In this document: positions 45,947 through 56,409 of the stretch, one piece after another
Layout of the letters: each line of letters begins with the position of its first letter
Numbering within the stretch: the first letter of the stretch is position 1
Assembly: GCF_030272615.1 (NCBI RefSeq)
Contig: NC_081406.1
Location: 212,572,997 to 212,636,996 of the forward strand
Length of the DNA: 64,000 nucleotides
Direction of reading: 5' to 3'
Source of the DNA: Cryptomeria japonica
Lineage: Eukaryota > Streptophyta > Pinopsida > Cupressales > Cupressaceae
Translations under genes and position numbers: made by a program
The notes under the pieces: generated by a model
What the model saw: the letters and a program-made list of their open reading frames with translations, nothing else
Databases searched by the model: none
Told to the model about the DNA's origin: nothing

Positions 45947-48212
45947 AATACTAACCTTCTAACCATCTTACTGTGTTTTGGAGTCCTTCTAAGCTGATTT
46001 GCAGGTCAAAAACTCAAAAACAGGGCCGTGCAGGGTATTCTGGAGACTTCTGCGCTTGTGTGAAGCATCTTGCGCCTGTGTTGAAGAGTCTTGCGCCTGT
46101 GTCAAGACATTCTGTGCTTGTGTCAGACATCTTGCACCTGTGTCATGTCTTCTGCGCCTGTGTAAAGTCCAGAACAGAGGTAAAAAAAATGCAGTTTTTA
46201 CTTGAAAATTTTTATATGTTTTAGTAAATTGCAATTTTGAGGGTCTTCGGTGCATTTCTGGATAGATATGGTGTCCGTAAACATGATGAGACATCATTGA
46301 TGTTTCTGAAATTTGGTTCTAGATTATTTGAATACCTTTCCAACGCATCAAACGGTTTGTAATTTGGAGCTAGGATGAGAAAGTTATGCCTTCTCGAAGT
46401 GGACTGAAATTTTGATAGTTTTCATAAATCAAATCATCTGTGCTTTGGATTTTGGGTACTAATTATTTGTGCAGGATCTTGGCATACGCATGGCAAAGAC
46501 TACAAATCAAACTACTAACATGTGTTATGCAGATTCGATGGTCAAAGACAACAAATCAAACTTCTGACATGTGTTTTTGCAGGTTGCCTTGGAGAAACAA
46601 CCAAATTGTGTGTTTGAGATTTTTAATTAGGCACTTAGTGATTTATAAGTAGGTGGGAATGAACATTTGTTTGCTTTGATTGTTAAGTATGACATTGGAG
46701 TAGGAGAGTATGCTCTCATCCTTCTTAGGGTGATCAGAAATCCAGATCTTCGGTACCATACTTGTGTTGTTGATTGTTTGTCTCCATTAGAGGGCCTGCC
46801 TTCCCGACCACTTTGCTTTAGCAAGCAAGTGATAATCGTGAGAAGGGAACGACCCAAAGTGAGTACGGCTAGAATTCCTTGGCATTCTAACTCACTATAA
46901 AAAAAATACCTGATGAGCGAAAGCTTTGAAGGAAGTGTTACGTGGGAATTGCAGTTACTTGGGAAGTGATGACCCTTGGACTCTTTCTCATATCAACATC
47001 TAAGTAGGGCCTCTTGGTCTAAATCGCGCTTGCGTGACTACATTTGTTTGGTATCTTGATGGGCTTAATGTCTCAATCATGCTTGCATGACATCAAGGAG
47101 TAATGCTTAACAGAAATCCTTACTACATACCTTGTTTTTAGAAGCCAAAAACCCTTCTAGTTGCTTGAGAAGGACAAATTCGGATACTTGGAAGAGATAC
47201 TAAGTTCGCCATGGGGAGATTCCATGGGAACTGATGCTTGGCTGCCCTGAGAAGTGAGTGCCGTGGAGGGGAGCCCGTGGGGTCAAGCATCTATGTATTC
47301 TCCTTGAATCCCATAATGAGTCTACCTCTCAAGTACCTAATGTCCTTGCCTACCATAAGAAATGTGGAAATGAGCATGATTGTCTTGAGTCTAAGTCGTA
47401 ACATCTTGTATTCTTTGATTGTCAAAAGTTGAATGTTATCCCATTTCAAAAGCAAAACAAATTAATCAAAACAAGATTAAGCACAAAAGAGACATTCATC
47501 CAACAAACATCCAACAAGGTTCAAAGCACATCTTCCAACATGGTTATCCAACATTGTTCAAAAACTTGTCTCAACTCTTATGTCACTTACATTTAGGTTG
47601 ATCCTAGGTTGCATTTTTCAAAGTCATTGTCAAGTATCATGGTTAGGTTTCACCTAAGTCATACTTCTTTTGCATATCAAAAAGAGTCATCCACTTGCAT
47701 GTGTCCTCTTGCATTAGAGTCATATCATCGTCATACATTTATACATTGCATACCCTAAGTCTCTTCATTAATCTTAAGTCATTATCATATCATATTAAGG
47801 TCACTTGCATATTAATTGTCCCTTTGCATATAGTGTCAAAACTAGGTTTTGCCATACTTGAGTAATCCAAATCTTTGATAAACCCTAAGTCATTGTTAAG
47901 AAGTCTAGACCTTATCAACCTTTTGTCCTTTTGTCATCAATGTCATTTCGTCAAACCTAGCTTAGTATCCAAGCATATAGGTGAGACATTGTCAATTTGT
48001 CCTTTTGTCACTTGGTCCTTTTGTCCTTTGAGGTCTAGACATCATTTCAATTTCCTAAGGGTCTCTTTTAGATTTGCATTCCAAAAGTTTGTCAAAATCT
48101 TCAAAAACAACCAAAAACATAGATTTGCATCTTCATTTATTTAGTTCGCATTTAGTTGCATATCATACATTATACTTGAAAAATTCCAAAAATATTGCAT
48201 TTGCATAGTGAC
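45947..48212 (+). other. Element E 5' leader
   Basis: 2.3 kb without a convincing gene. It contains six tandem ~20-bp units (46046-46168, consensus around CTTGCGCCTGTGT). A duplicated 'AAAGACAACAAATCAAACT' block ends in GCAG (46495-46580). Several pyrimidine-GCAG splice-acceptor-like sites occur (46003, 46474, 46575). Frames such as 47238-47432 have no recognised product. Confidence 0.6.
46046..46168 (+). repeat. Tandem ~20-bp repeat in E leader, six units
   Basis: Units carry TGCGC(C/T)TGTGT followed by GAAG/CAAG/CAG and variants of ACATCT. The same core returns in both orientations at 53805-53920. Confidence 0.8.
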
Positions 48213-51026
48213 ATGTCTATTGAAACAAGGTTCCAAGTGCCAATGATGCAACAAAGTTTGACATATCAACCAACAATGCAATCAAATTTTAATCCAAGGC
48301 AATCACAATTATATCCAACCCAACAACAAAGCAACATTGATCAAACTTATCATGATGATGTAAATGTCCAAATACAAAAACTAGAGGAGAAACTAGCTCA
48401 AGAAAATGAGATATTGGAACAAAGAGTGAAAAACATTGTGAAGAATAGATCACAAATGTCCAAAATGCTTCGAAAATTTCCAGGTCAAAATCCAAAGATT
48501 GAGCCAATTGATGTAAGATCCCTTCTTGAACGATCAGACATACCAGCTCTCCTCTCCCAAATAGAGATGATGAAACAATTTCAAGAAAAGAGACAACAAC
48601 ATTATGTGCCTTCACAACAAGAACAAGAAGGTGTTTACTATCAATCAGATTTTCAATCATCGCAACCAATGGTCCAATTTCAACAATATGTCCAACCAAC
48701 TATACAATGTCCACAAATAGTCCAACCGATGGTGGAATATCAACAAGTTCAATCAACATATCAATGCCAACAACCACGACCAAACATTCAAAAACAAAGG
48801 TTGCAGCCCTCACCAAGCCAAATTTTGAACATGTCAAACCAAAATGATCAACATCTAGTTCGAAATAAAAACATGACATCAAATCAAAAACAAGTTCAAA
48901 TTCTAGATACAACCATGTCAAAACCTCGAAAGAAAGGTGGCTTTCTTGCAATGATCTTAAGGAACCTACCAAGTGAGTTCTTTGAAGAAGATAAAGGTAA
49001 TACAATTATGTCTAGCAATGCCTCATCCCCTCACAAACAAATTGACTCTCCAGTGGCATCTATCCCTACACCTTTAGAAGTTTCACAAGAACCTTCCATA
49101 TTGTCCTCATCAAACAATACACCCAAGGATGCAATTATCCAAGAGTTATCCATAATTGATTGCCAAGATAATCCAACTCATGACGTATATCCTTGTCATG
49201 TTTCAAAAATACAAGACCCAATGCCACCATGCACTTTATTGCCATTACCTGTTTTAGAGGACCTCATTCCAAGTCCCTCTTCCTCATGTTCAAGCATTGA
49301 TTCCTTGCCAGAATCCATCACAAATTTTCAAAGTGCATTTCCTTCATGCCAAAACATTGATTCCTTGTCAGAATCCCCCAGGCATATCCAAAGTCCAACC
49401 CCATGTCAAGAGGATAGTTTAGAGCATGAAGAAACGTGTCCTAAGGAAAATCAAGATCAAGATCCCAAAACCTTATCATCCCATCCAATTGTTGACCAGG
49501 ACTCCATGTTCCCAGACACTCACAATGATTCTCCTATTCTTGTCCATCATATCCAAAGTCCTATTGACACTCCACTCCTCAAGCAAGATCAAGATATCCT
49601 AGTCCATCCAATCCCAAATGATCCCATTCCATATCATGAACACGATGTCCTTTCAAATCCCATTGACATTCCACTTCCTAAACAAGATCAAGATATCCCT
49701 TCCATTCTTTCCGATGATCCCATTGAAAGTCAAGAGCAAAGCACCTTTAAAGAAGATTCCAATGATCTTCCTCCTTGTCAAGATCAAATTATTCCTTCAG
49801 ATCCTCCACAAGATCCATTTGTCCCTCCATCTCCACATCTTAATGCTCCATATACACTCCAAGATCGCATTTCTTTTGATGATCCCATTATTTCTCCCAT
49901 TCCATCTCTTGAAGAGCCTATCATTGAACCATGTCCACTACATAATCCTAATCCCCCTCATGATCCTGATACCCTTCATGATTCTAACATGTCAGTGCAA
50001 GATGTTCATGAACCCTCAACATGCATAATGGGTTCTTCCACTTTGGTGCAATCCGATCCACTTCAAGACCTCATTATTTCTCTCATATCATATCCACCTC
50101 ATAATGGACTCTCGTCTTCTTCCCAAAGAAAAGAGTATCCTATTAGTCAAAATATTGATAAAGGCAAAGGGGTAGATCTCCATAAGAAAGAATCCCTTCA
50201 TGTTAAAGAAAATGTTAATGGTCATGGCTACAAAGCTCACACTCAAGGCGTTGGTATCCCTTCAAAGTCAAAATCCAAATGTCCACCTTCCCCATCATCG
50301 CTTCCATCCATTCTAGGTCCCTATATCCCTCCATCTCCTATGCAACATCAGCAAAGGCACACATCTTGGAGAACCTTCCATCAATCCCACAGGCCTCCAT
50401 ATCATTCCCATCCACACCAACATTCATTCCCTCTTCCAAGCAATTTGGATGCCAAGCATAAAAGTCATAAGTCTAGAAATCCACATGTATTCAAAGATCA
50501 ACATGTCCAATATAATCGACATGTCAAAACAAAGAACAATATGATCTATAAAGAAAAAGAAATATCCAAAAGGCCACAAAGGCCCACTAAGCAAAATAAA
50601 GAAAAGTCAAAATATATTTGGGTTCCTAAATCTCTTGTGCAAGCAATGCACTCCAAGGAACCACAAAAGCATGAAAAATCAAAAACCATGTGGATCCCTA
50701 AGAAGCTCCTTGAAGCACAAAAAGCAAAATCCAACTTGGCATCCAAAATTGCTATTCCTCCATCAAAACCTTCCAAGTCTATTCCTCCATCACCTTCTTC
50801 ATCCATTTTGGGCCCTTATGTCCCAAAATCCATAGTCTTTCCTCCATCCAAATCTCACAATCTGAAATACATCTTTCCTCCATCAGTCTATCACCCCTCA
50901 AGGTGTGTGCCAATGTCGATCTTGCCAACATTTCCATCCACTCAAGCACAGTTCTTCCAACACCCTATCCATTATCCAATGCATATTTTCCATCCTTCCA
51001 TCCCTCTGGTCCAATCCTTTGCATAA
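48213..51026 (+). CDS. Element E ORF, 937 codons, low-complexity protein of unknown function
   Basis: The longest intact frame of the window. The first ATG is 48213 ('MSIETRFQVPMMQQ'); the open frame extends six codons upstream without an ATG. N-terminus: Gln-rich, with a predicted coiled coil near residues 55-85 ('QIQKLEEKLAQENEILEQRV') and Q/V/P-rich repeats to about residue 220. The middle (about 290-650) is rich in D, P, S, I and Q, with duplicated blocks ('IDSLPES'/'IDSLSES', 'PLLKQDQDI'/'PLPKQDQDI'). The C-terminus is basic, with paired modules 'KYIWVPKSLVQA' and 'KTMWIPKKLLEA' and twice 'SILGPY(I/V)P'. No gag core, zinc knuckle, protease or RT motif. Its position recalls the extra first ORF of some Tat-lineage elements. 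Probably expressed from the LTR; role unknown. Confidence 0.8.
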   Translation: MSIETRFQVPMMQQSLTYQPTMQSNFNPRQSQLYPTQQQSNIDQTYHDDVNVQIQKLEEKLAQENEILEQRVKNIVKNRSQMSKMLRKFPGQNPKIEPIDVRSLLERSDIPALLSQIEMMKQFQEKRQQHYVPSQQEQEGVYYQSDFQSSQPMVQFQQYVQPTIQCPQIVQPMVEYQQVQSTYQCQQPRPNIQKQRLQPSPSQILNMSNQNDQHLVRNKNMTSNQKQVQILDTTMSKPRKKGGFLAMILRNLPSEFFEEDKGNTIMSSNASSPHKQIDSPVASIPTPLEVSQEPSILSSSNNTPKDAIIQELSIIDCQDNPTHDVYPCHVSKIQDPMPPCTLLPLPVLEDLIPSPSSSCSSIDSLPESITNFQSAFPSCQNIDSLSESPRHIQSPTPCQEDSLEHEETCPKENQDQDPKTLSSHPIVDQDSMFPDTHNDSPILVHHIQSPIDTPLLKQDQDILVHPIPNDPIPYHEHDVLSNPIDIPLPKQDQDIPSILSDDPIESQEQSTFKEDSNDLPPCQDQIIPSDPPQDPFVPPSPHLNAPYTLQDRISFDDPIISPIPSLEEPIIEPCPLHNPNPPHDPDTLHDSNMSVQDVHEPSTCIMGSSTLVQSDPLQDLIISLISYPPHNGLSSSSQRKEYPISQNIDKGKGVDLHKKESLHVKENVNGHGYKAHTQGVGIPSKSKSKCPPSPSSLPSILGPYIPPSPMQHQQRHTSWRTFHQSHRPPYHSHPHQHSFPLPSNLDAKHKSHKSRNPHVFKDQHVQYNRHVKTKNNMIYKEKEISKRPQRPTKQNKEKSKYIWVPKSLVQAMHSKEPQKHEKSKTMWIPKKLLEAQKAKSNLASKIAIPPSKPSKSIPPSPSSSILGPYVPKSIVFPPSKSHNLKYIFPPSVYHPSRCVPMSILPTFPSTQAQFFQHPIHYPMHIFHPSIPLVQSFA

Positions 51027-52009
51027 ATCCTTGCCTTAGTTTCATCTCATTTTCCATGTCCTTATCCTACCAACGTCTTTGAGCATACTTTTAAAGGTCA
51101 TGGTCCATTTTTTTTCAAGGCTACTCTCCAAACAAAAAGACGCTTGAGTCCTTCTTCCATCCCCTATCATGTGTCCATCTTCTATTGAAAAAGTAAAAAA
51201 GAGAAAAAAAAAAGGTGAAAAAAGAAAAAGAAAAAAGAAAAAAGTAAAGAAAAATAATTCGTCCATTGGTGAAAACCTGGCAAACAGGCACTTTGGGCAA
51301 GTACCATGATGAAAACCTGGCAAACAGGCGTCATGTGTAATCTATGAACTTCTTGCACACCACACTTGGGGGCAGGTTTCCTCTTTCATATCCTATTGCC
51401 CGTCATTATCCTATCATATCCTATTGCCCTTCATTGTCCTATCGAACCCCTGTCATTACCATTCATATCCTATCATCCCTCATGTCCATTTCCTCTTTCC
51501 ACCTTTGATCTTGACAAGGCTAAGGATCATCATGAGCATCATGTATCTTGTTTGCAGCTTTTAGTCCATCATAGCTTTTGGTCTTTATCCATTTGCTTAT
51601 TACAACTTTTCATCCATATTCCCTGGCTTATTGCAACTTTCTACCATTATCCCTTAGCCAATCCTGACTTTCAGTCCATGTCCCTTATTCATTCTTGGTC
51701 TTGCTTATCCTATCCATATCTTATCACTATCCATACACTCTTTTTCATTCCTCGATCTTGATTTGACATAAGGACACAAAAATTTAAACATGTTTTTCAA
51801 AAACCTCTTGACATGTCCCTCATGCCATGTCCCTGCTTTACATTGTCATATCCAATCTCTTGTCCCATCACGCCATAGCCCTTGAAAATTGCATCTATGT
51901 TGTCTCCATAATAAAAGGCCTTTGTCTTCCTTCTATCCACCAACATTTCAGCAAGCCTATTTATTCACCTGTCATATTCCTTGCCTTGCTAGACATTGGG
52001 GGCAAAATC

Positions 52010-52215
52010 ATAAAAACATTTAAAAATGTCCTGAAAAAATTCATAAAAATTGAAAAATGTCCTGAAAAAATTCATAAAAACATTTAAAAAAGTCCTGAAA
52101 AAAAAAAATCCATAAAAAAATCAAAAAAATGTCCTGAAAAAATTCATAAAAATCGAAAAATGTCCTGAAAAAATTCTAAAAAATCAAATAAAGTCCTGAA
52201 AAAATGAACAAAAAA
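52010..52215 (+). repeat. A-rich tandem repeat in element E
   Basis: About seven imperfect units of 25-33 bp with core GTCCTGAAAAAATTCATAAAAA. Replication slippage is the likely origin. Confidence 0.8.
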
Positions 52216-53401
52216 AAAAAAAAATTGAAAAACTCCAAAAAACCAAAAACATGCATTTTTGCAATAATTATCCCTTTTGTGCATCGACAGATCACTGAGC
52301 ATTCCTCCAATGACATTCGCAATCATACGCTATGCTTTAATGAAATCATGCTTTAACAGATGAACTTTTTCAATCCAAACCAAACATTCAACCTGATCAC
52401 AATTGTCATCTCAATCGAATATCAGCATCAAAATCATTTGTCCTTGTCTCTACTATCATGGGTCTTATACAGGGTGTGGTATACTCGAAACCAGACTGTG
52501 TCCTGTCTTAGACGGGGTACCGCATTTCCTGAAACCAGACAACATGATTGTCCTATCAGCGTGTTCAACTTTTGACAATGAAGATCCAGATGTTTGTTTG
52601 ATTTGCTTGAATTTGCGAGTCTTATCTTTTTATTAATTTATCTTTGGCTTCGATCATGTCCCTATGTTGCTCGATGATGTCACTGAGTGATTTAGAGTGA
52701 CCGGGATGGTTCATGATCCTTTTCTTTTGATTGTGATTGTCGTTTGTTTATGATGTGTCTGTCTTTTGCAAATCGGGTTGCATTTCAGCTCTGGCCTTCA
52801 ATGCCATGATGCTACGCATCCATTTTGCTAAATAAAAATAAAGGTTTTCACCTACAAAGTGCATTACTGAAAGCAAAATTTTCATCATCTCTAACTGTCT
52901 TCTATCTCATTTCTTCTTACTAACATTTCTTCCGTCCGGTCGGATAGTCAGTTTGGTCTAGTGCTCCGATATCCAAAAACCTATGTTACGTCCTGCATTC
53001 CATCACATATTACATTAAGCATTTTATCCATTTCATTTCATAAATGCATCAAAAAATACATAAAAATGCATCCATACATGTTCATAAACCAGTACATAAG
53101 TCATCCATCCATAGAGACATAACTACACATCATAACATATTGCATCTCATCATATCGATGCATCTCATATCACATATCATAATAATATCGGAGTACAACA
53201 TCGAACTCTCTATCCTAAGTATGGCCCGCAGGCTGACTACATAATGGCAAACTACATAATGTCCACTGTCTGTCATATGGAGCACGTGCCTCTGTCACTG
53301 GGTGCTCCCTCTGTCCTCCTCATCCCTGCCATGTCTTGCAGATGATGTCCCTCCTGGTCCTGGCTGTGGTGGTCTCATCGATCCACTCACTCCTATGCTG
53401 C

Positions 53402-54088
53402 TCAATGTCCTTCGAGAGCGTGACCTGCTCTCTGTCCTCGATCGTGCCCGATATGAAGGTGCTCTCCGCTCCGGTGGAACTGCACCCTCATATAGTGTCC
53501 TCCAGTACAGTCTCTCCTCGCCAATCCCAGTCCAGCTAATGTGTCTCTCTCTGTGCTCCTGAGTCTATGTCGTAGCATGAAACAGTCCGGTCGATTCTCC
53601 CATGCGATCAATGGATATTGTCGACTCTGCATCACAATCGGGGCATCATTTTGTTAGTTTTAGGGTTTGTTCCTACAGGTTGCATGTCTTCATTTTCATG
53701 ATCAACTCAGGGTGTTTTTCATCCACATTACCCTATCCTACCCTTGCCCCCCCTGTCAGGTCATTTGCATGCACTTTCACCTCAAAACTAGGGTTTTTAT
53801 GACAACTTGCGCCTGTGTTGGAGAAACTTGCGCCTATGTTAGATGAATTGCGCTTGTGTATTCCTACACAAGCGCAGAAATCCTTACACAAGCGCAGGTT
53901 TAGACCACACAAGCACAGGAGTTCATTTTGGTATCCTCTGTGGGCCCCGCAATGTCCTGTAAGCCATCACAATTCATGAAATTCAAAACATGGGTTTTCG
54001 AGATACATAACGCTGCTCCTGCATCCTCTGGTTGTCTGAATGTGTGTACACGTTCTCCAAGGTGATCCGCCGTTGGAATGTTCGCCAT
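53402..54088 (-). other. Short antisense open frames in element E
   Basis: Two minus-strand frames (53900-54088, 62 codons; 53402-53635, 77 codons) lie in a stretch with more G+C than its surroundings. No known domain is recognised. Tat-lineage Ty3 elements often carry an antisense ORF downstream of pol, and these could be its remains, but short plus-strand frames overlap and nothing decides between them. Confidence 0.3.
53805..53920. repeat. Sense and antisense copies of the leader repeat in element E
   Basis: Three copies of TTGCGC(C/T)TGTGT type in plus orientation (53805-53860) are followed by three in minus orientation (53865-53920). At the centre a perfect 11-bp inverted repeat GCGCTTGTGTA / TACACAAGCGC with a 4-base loop spans 53850-53875. 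Confidence 0.85.
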
Positions 54089-54447
54089 CTGTCTGCAAGT
54101 GTCCTTGTCCAGAGCAACAAATCCTCCTCTTTCGCTACTACAAATGAGTCATTTTCACCCTCTTGGTCTCATTTATAGCTCTTTGTCATTGCATAGATGG
54201 ACGTGTGTCCTCTCCATCTTATGTTGGTCATGGTCTTGTGCACCTTACATTGCTTGTCTATCATGCATCCGATCTCCGATTGTCAGTCCGTTTGATCCTA
54301 TCATTTTCTATCATTTTTTATCGATCAATTGGCCTCTTTTCTACATGTTTCCGGCCAATTCCTCGAGGGGGCATGCATATGTCATTATCGTTGTCTGGGG
54401 CATTTAGTTATTGTTCTTTGAAACAACGCTCAGAATCGCATTGTCTC

Positions 54448-54461
54448 AAAGAGGGGCAAAA
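54448..54461 (+). other. Polypurine tract of element E
   Basis: AAAGAGGGGCAAAA immediately before the 3' LTR; plus-strand primer by position. Confidence 0.75.
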
Positions 54462-56102
54462 TGTAGACACCCAAAAATGGTCAACGCTTGCGAGGTCATA
54501 CTTTAACAATTGCGCATTGTCTCATTTTAGGTTTTTGCATCGCATTAACATTTCTCCTATGTTACGCACTTGGTCTTTATCATTTGCGAACATCGAGTCA
54601 TTCTTCTATATTCTTCAATCATCTCGTCCTCGAATTTGGTCTTGTCGACAACATAATCTAGTCATGATTTTGATCGGTTTTATCTTATTGCATCAATGTG
54701 CGTGCTAATTTCGCATCAATTTGGACATCATCAATCCTAATTAGGGTTTTGTCCTCTTATCAATCCTGTCAATCTTGCGATCGTTGTCCTTCTGTTAATC
54801 TTATCAATTTTATCATCAATCTTATCATTTTGGACATCGTCAATCCTAATTAGGGTTTTGTCCTATTTTCAATCTTATCAGTTGGCGATCGGTTTATCAA
54901 TCTTGTCGATTTATCATCAATCCTTCAATCTTGTCATTTTGCGATCGATTTGTCATCGATCGTGGTCATGTCTAATCTTGTCATCTTGCAATCTATTTTG
55001 TCAATTTTGTCATTTTGCGACCAATTTGTCATCGATCGTTATCTGTCTCAATTATGTCAATTTGGATCAATTTATCATTGTTCCTCGTCAATTGGCGCAT
55101 CTATCAATCAAATCATTTTGTCGCATTGGTCATTTATCAAATCAAATCATGATCAAGTCAATTATAGACCTAATTATCATCCTCGCACTTCTAATTCGTC
55201 TTCTAGGGTTTTATGATTTTTTCATTTAACCTAATTTGCCATTTCTTCCTTTAGGATTACTAAATTATTTATTAATCCTAAGTTTTCTCATTACAATTAA
55301 ATATTCATTTAATTGGCTAATTATTCCTCTTTGTGAGTGAATTAATTAATAAATGAAAAATTATTGATTAATTCACTAATTTCTAATTTCCTATTTTCAT
55401 TAATTCCTAATTTCCACCTATTTTCTAATTTTCTAATTCAAATTCCACCTAATTATCTTGTCTCTAGTTCTCCCTATTTGTGTGCTTCATGCGTCATACT
55501 CTTGACATAGCAATTTGTCATAGAGTTTTGTCTTGACATAGAAATGTGTCATAGAATTTGTCCAAAATTGTCATAAAATTCTTGACATAGAAATGTGTCA
55601 TAGAATTTGTCATAAAATGTCATAGCAATTTGTCATAAAATCTGTCATAAGCCTCTTTGCATAGCAATTTGTCATAGATATGCTATTATTGATTTGAATT
55701 TCTATTCGAATCATTATCATGCTAATTTGTCCATTTCTCCAATTTCTCTATAAATTGGATGATTTTCTTCAATCAATGCCCTTCGAATCCTTCATGAATC
55801 TCGAATTTTTACTGAACCTTCGTTTCTAGTACTCTTGAGCCTTTTTGCTTTCAAATTGTGTGAGCACTTGTAGGTGAGATCCACAAAACTATTGAAGAGG
55901 AAAGAACAACAATGGAGCCGCATGGAAGAAGCATATGGTTTGCATAATTTTACTTTTGAATGCTTTGTTTCCATACCTCTATTGAATGAGCATTTAGAAT
56001 TAGGTTCATTTCAATGAGTTTTCTTATGATTGAGCTATCATGTTTAATGTTTTGATTTGATATACTTATCTTGTTTTGATGATTCCTAATTTCTACGCTA
56101 CA
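54462..56102 (+). repeat. 3' LTR of element E
   Basis: 1641 bp, almost identical to 44293-45924. The only differences I see are a 9-bp extra unit (CTGTCAATC near 54766), one A/G change near 55150 and one T/A change near 56088. Confidence 0.95.
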
Positions 56103-56409
56103 GTTTGAATTATTAAATGCACCCTAAATGTTAAGAAGAAGTATGTGTATTCTTAGAATTGTGCTCATTAAAAGGAGATCTTAGTTATAGTTGTATGTCA
56201 TGTATTCTCTAATTTTAAGATCTCTTGTTGTAAGAGAAATCTTATAAAAGAACAAACATCATTATGTATCAATATGTGCATCCTTATGTGGTGTTGAATG
56301 CAACCATGCATTTTAGTCAACCCCAACCTTGTGGTCAAAGAAGTTTCAACATTTAAAGATAGGGCACCATAAATTTTAATGGCCTTAATGGTTTGCCAAA
56401 CCATATGCC

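Larger units (their letters stand above)
51027..54447 (+). other. Element E 3' region, non-coding, repeat-rich
   Basis: 3.4 kb between the ORF and the PPT, where pol would be expected. It holds an A-rich tract (51190-51255) and a duplicated 'AAAACCTGGCAAACAGGC' (51275-51295, 51311-51330). 'CATATCCTATTGCCC' repeats lie at 51387-51440. An A-rich ~30-bp tandem repeat lies at 52010-52215. A more G+C-rich block with short antisense frames lies at 53270-54090, and the sense/antisense repeat array at 53805-53920. No pol motif in any frame. Confidence 0.65.
44293..56102 (+). mobile_element. Element E: young non-autonomous LTR retrotransposon with one intact ORF
   Basis: 11.8 kb, flanked by GTTTG (44288-44292 and 56103-56107). 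The LTRs of 1632 and 1641 bp differ, by eye, at two bases and one 9-bp slippage. A PBS follows the 5' LTR and a PPT precedes the 3' LTR. The interior (8.5 kb) has no protease, RT, RNase H or integrase motif. It holds a 2.3-kb leader with short tandem repeats, an intact 937-codon ORF, and 3.4 kb of repeat-rich non-coding sequence. It must be mobilised in trans. The TGTAGACACC terminus and TGGTGAACCCGACGTG site suggest a Ty3/gypsy (Tat-like) partner; this is inference. Confidence 0.92.

Noticed and set aside
48289..48699. 136-codon antisense frame under the E ORF
   Set aside because: Shadow of the Q-rich coding strand; composition mirrors it and no domain is seen.
53302..53562. 86-codon plus-strand frame in the GC-richer block of E
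   Set aside because: Overlaps an equally long antisense frame, no domain, Leu/Ser-rich; not strong enough to call a gene.
54163..54708. 181-codon open frame running into the E 3' LTR
   Set aside because: It crosses the PPT and LTR border, so it is a chance fusion of 3' non-coding sequence with LTR sequence.
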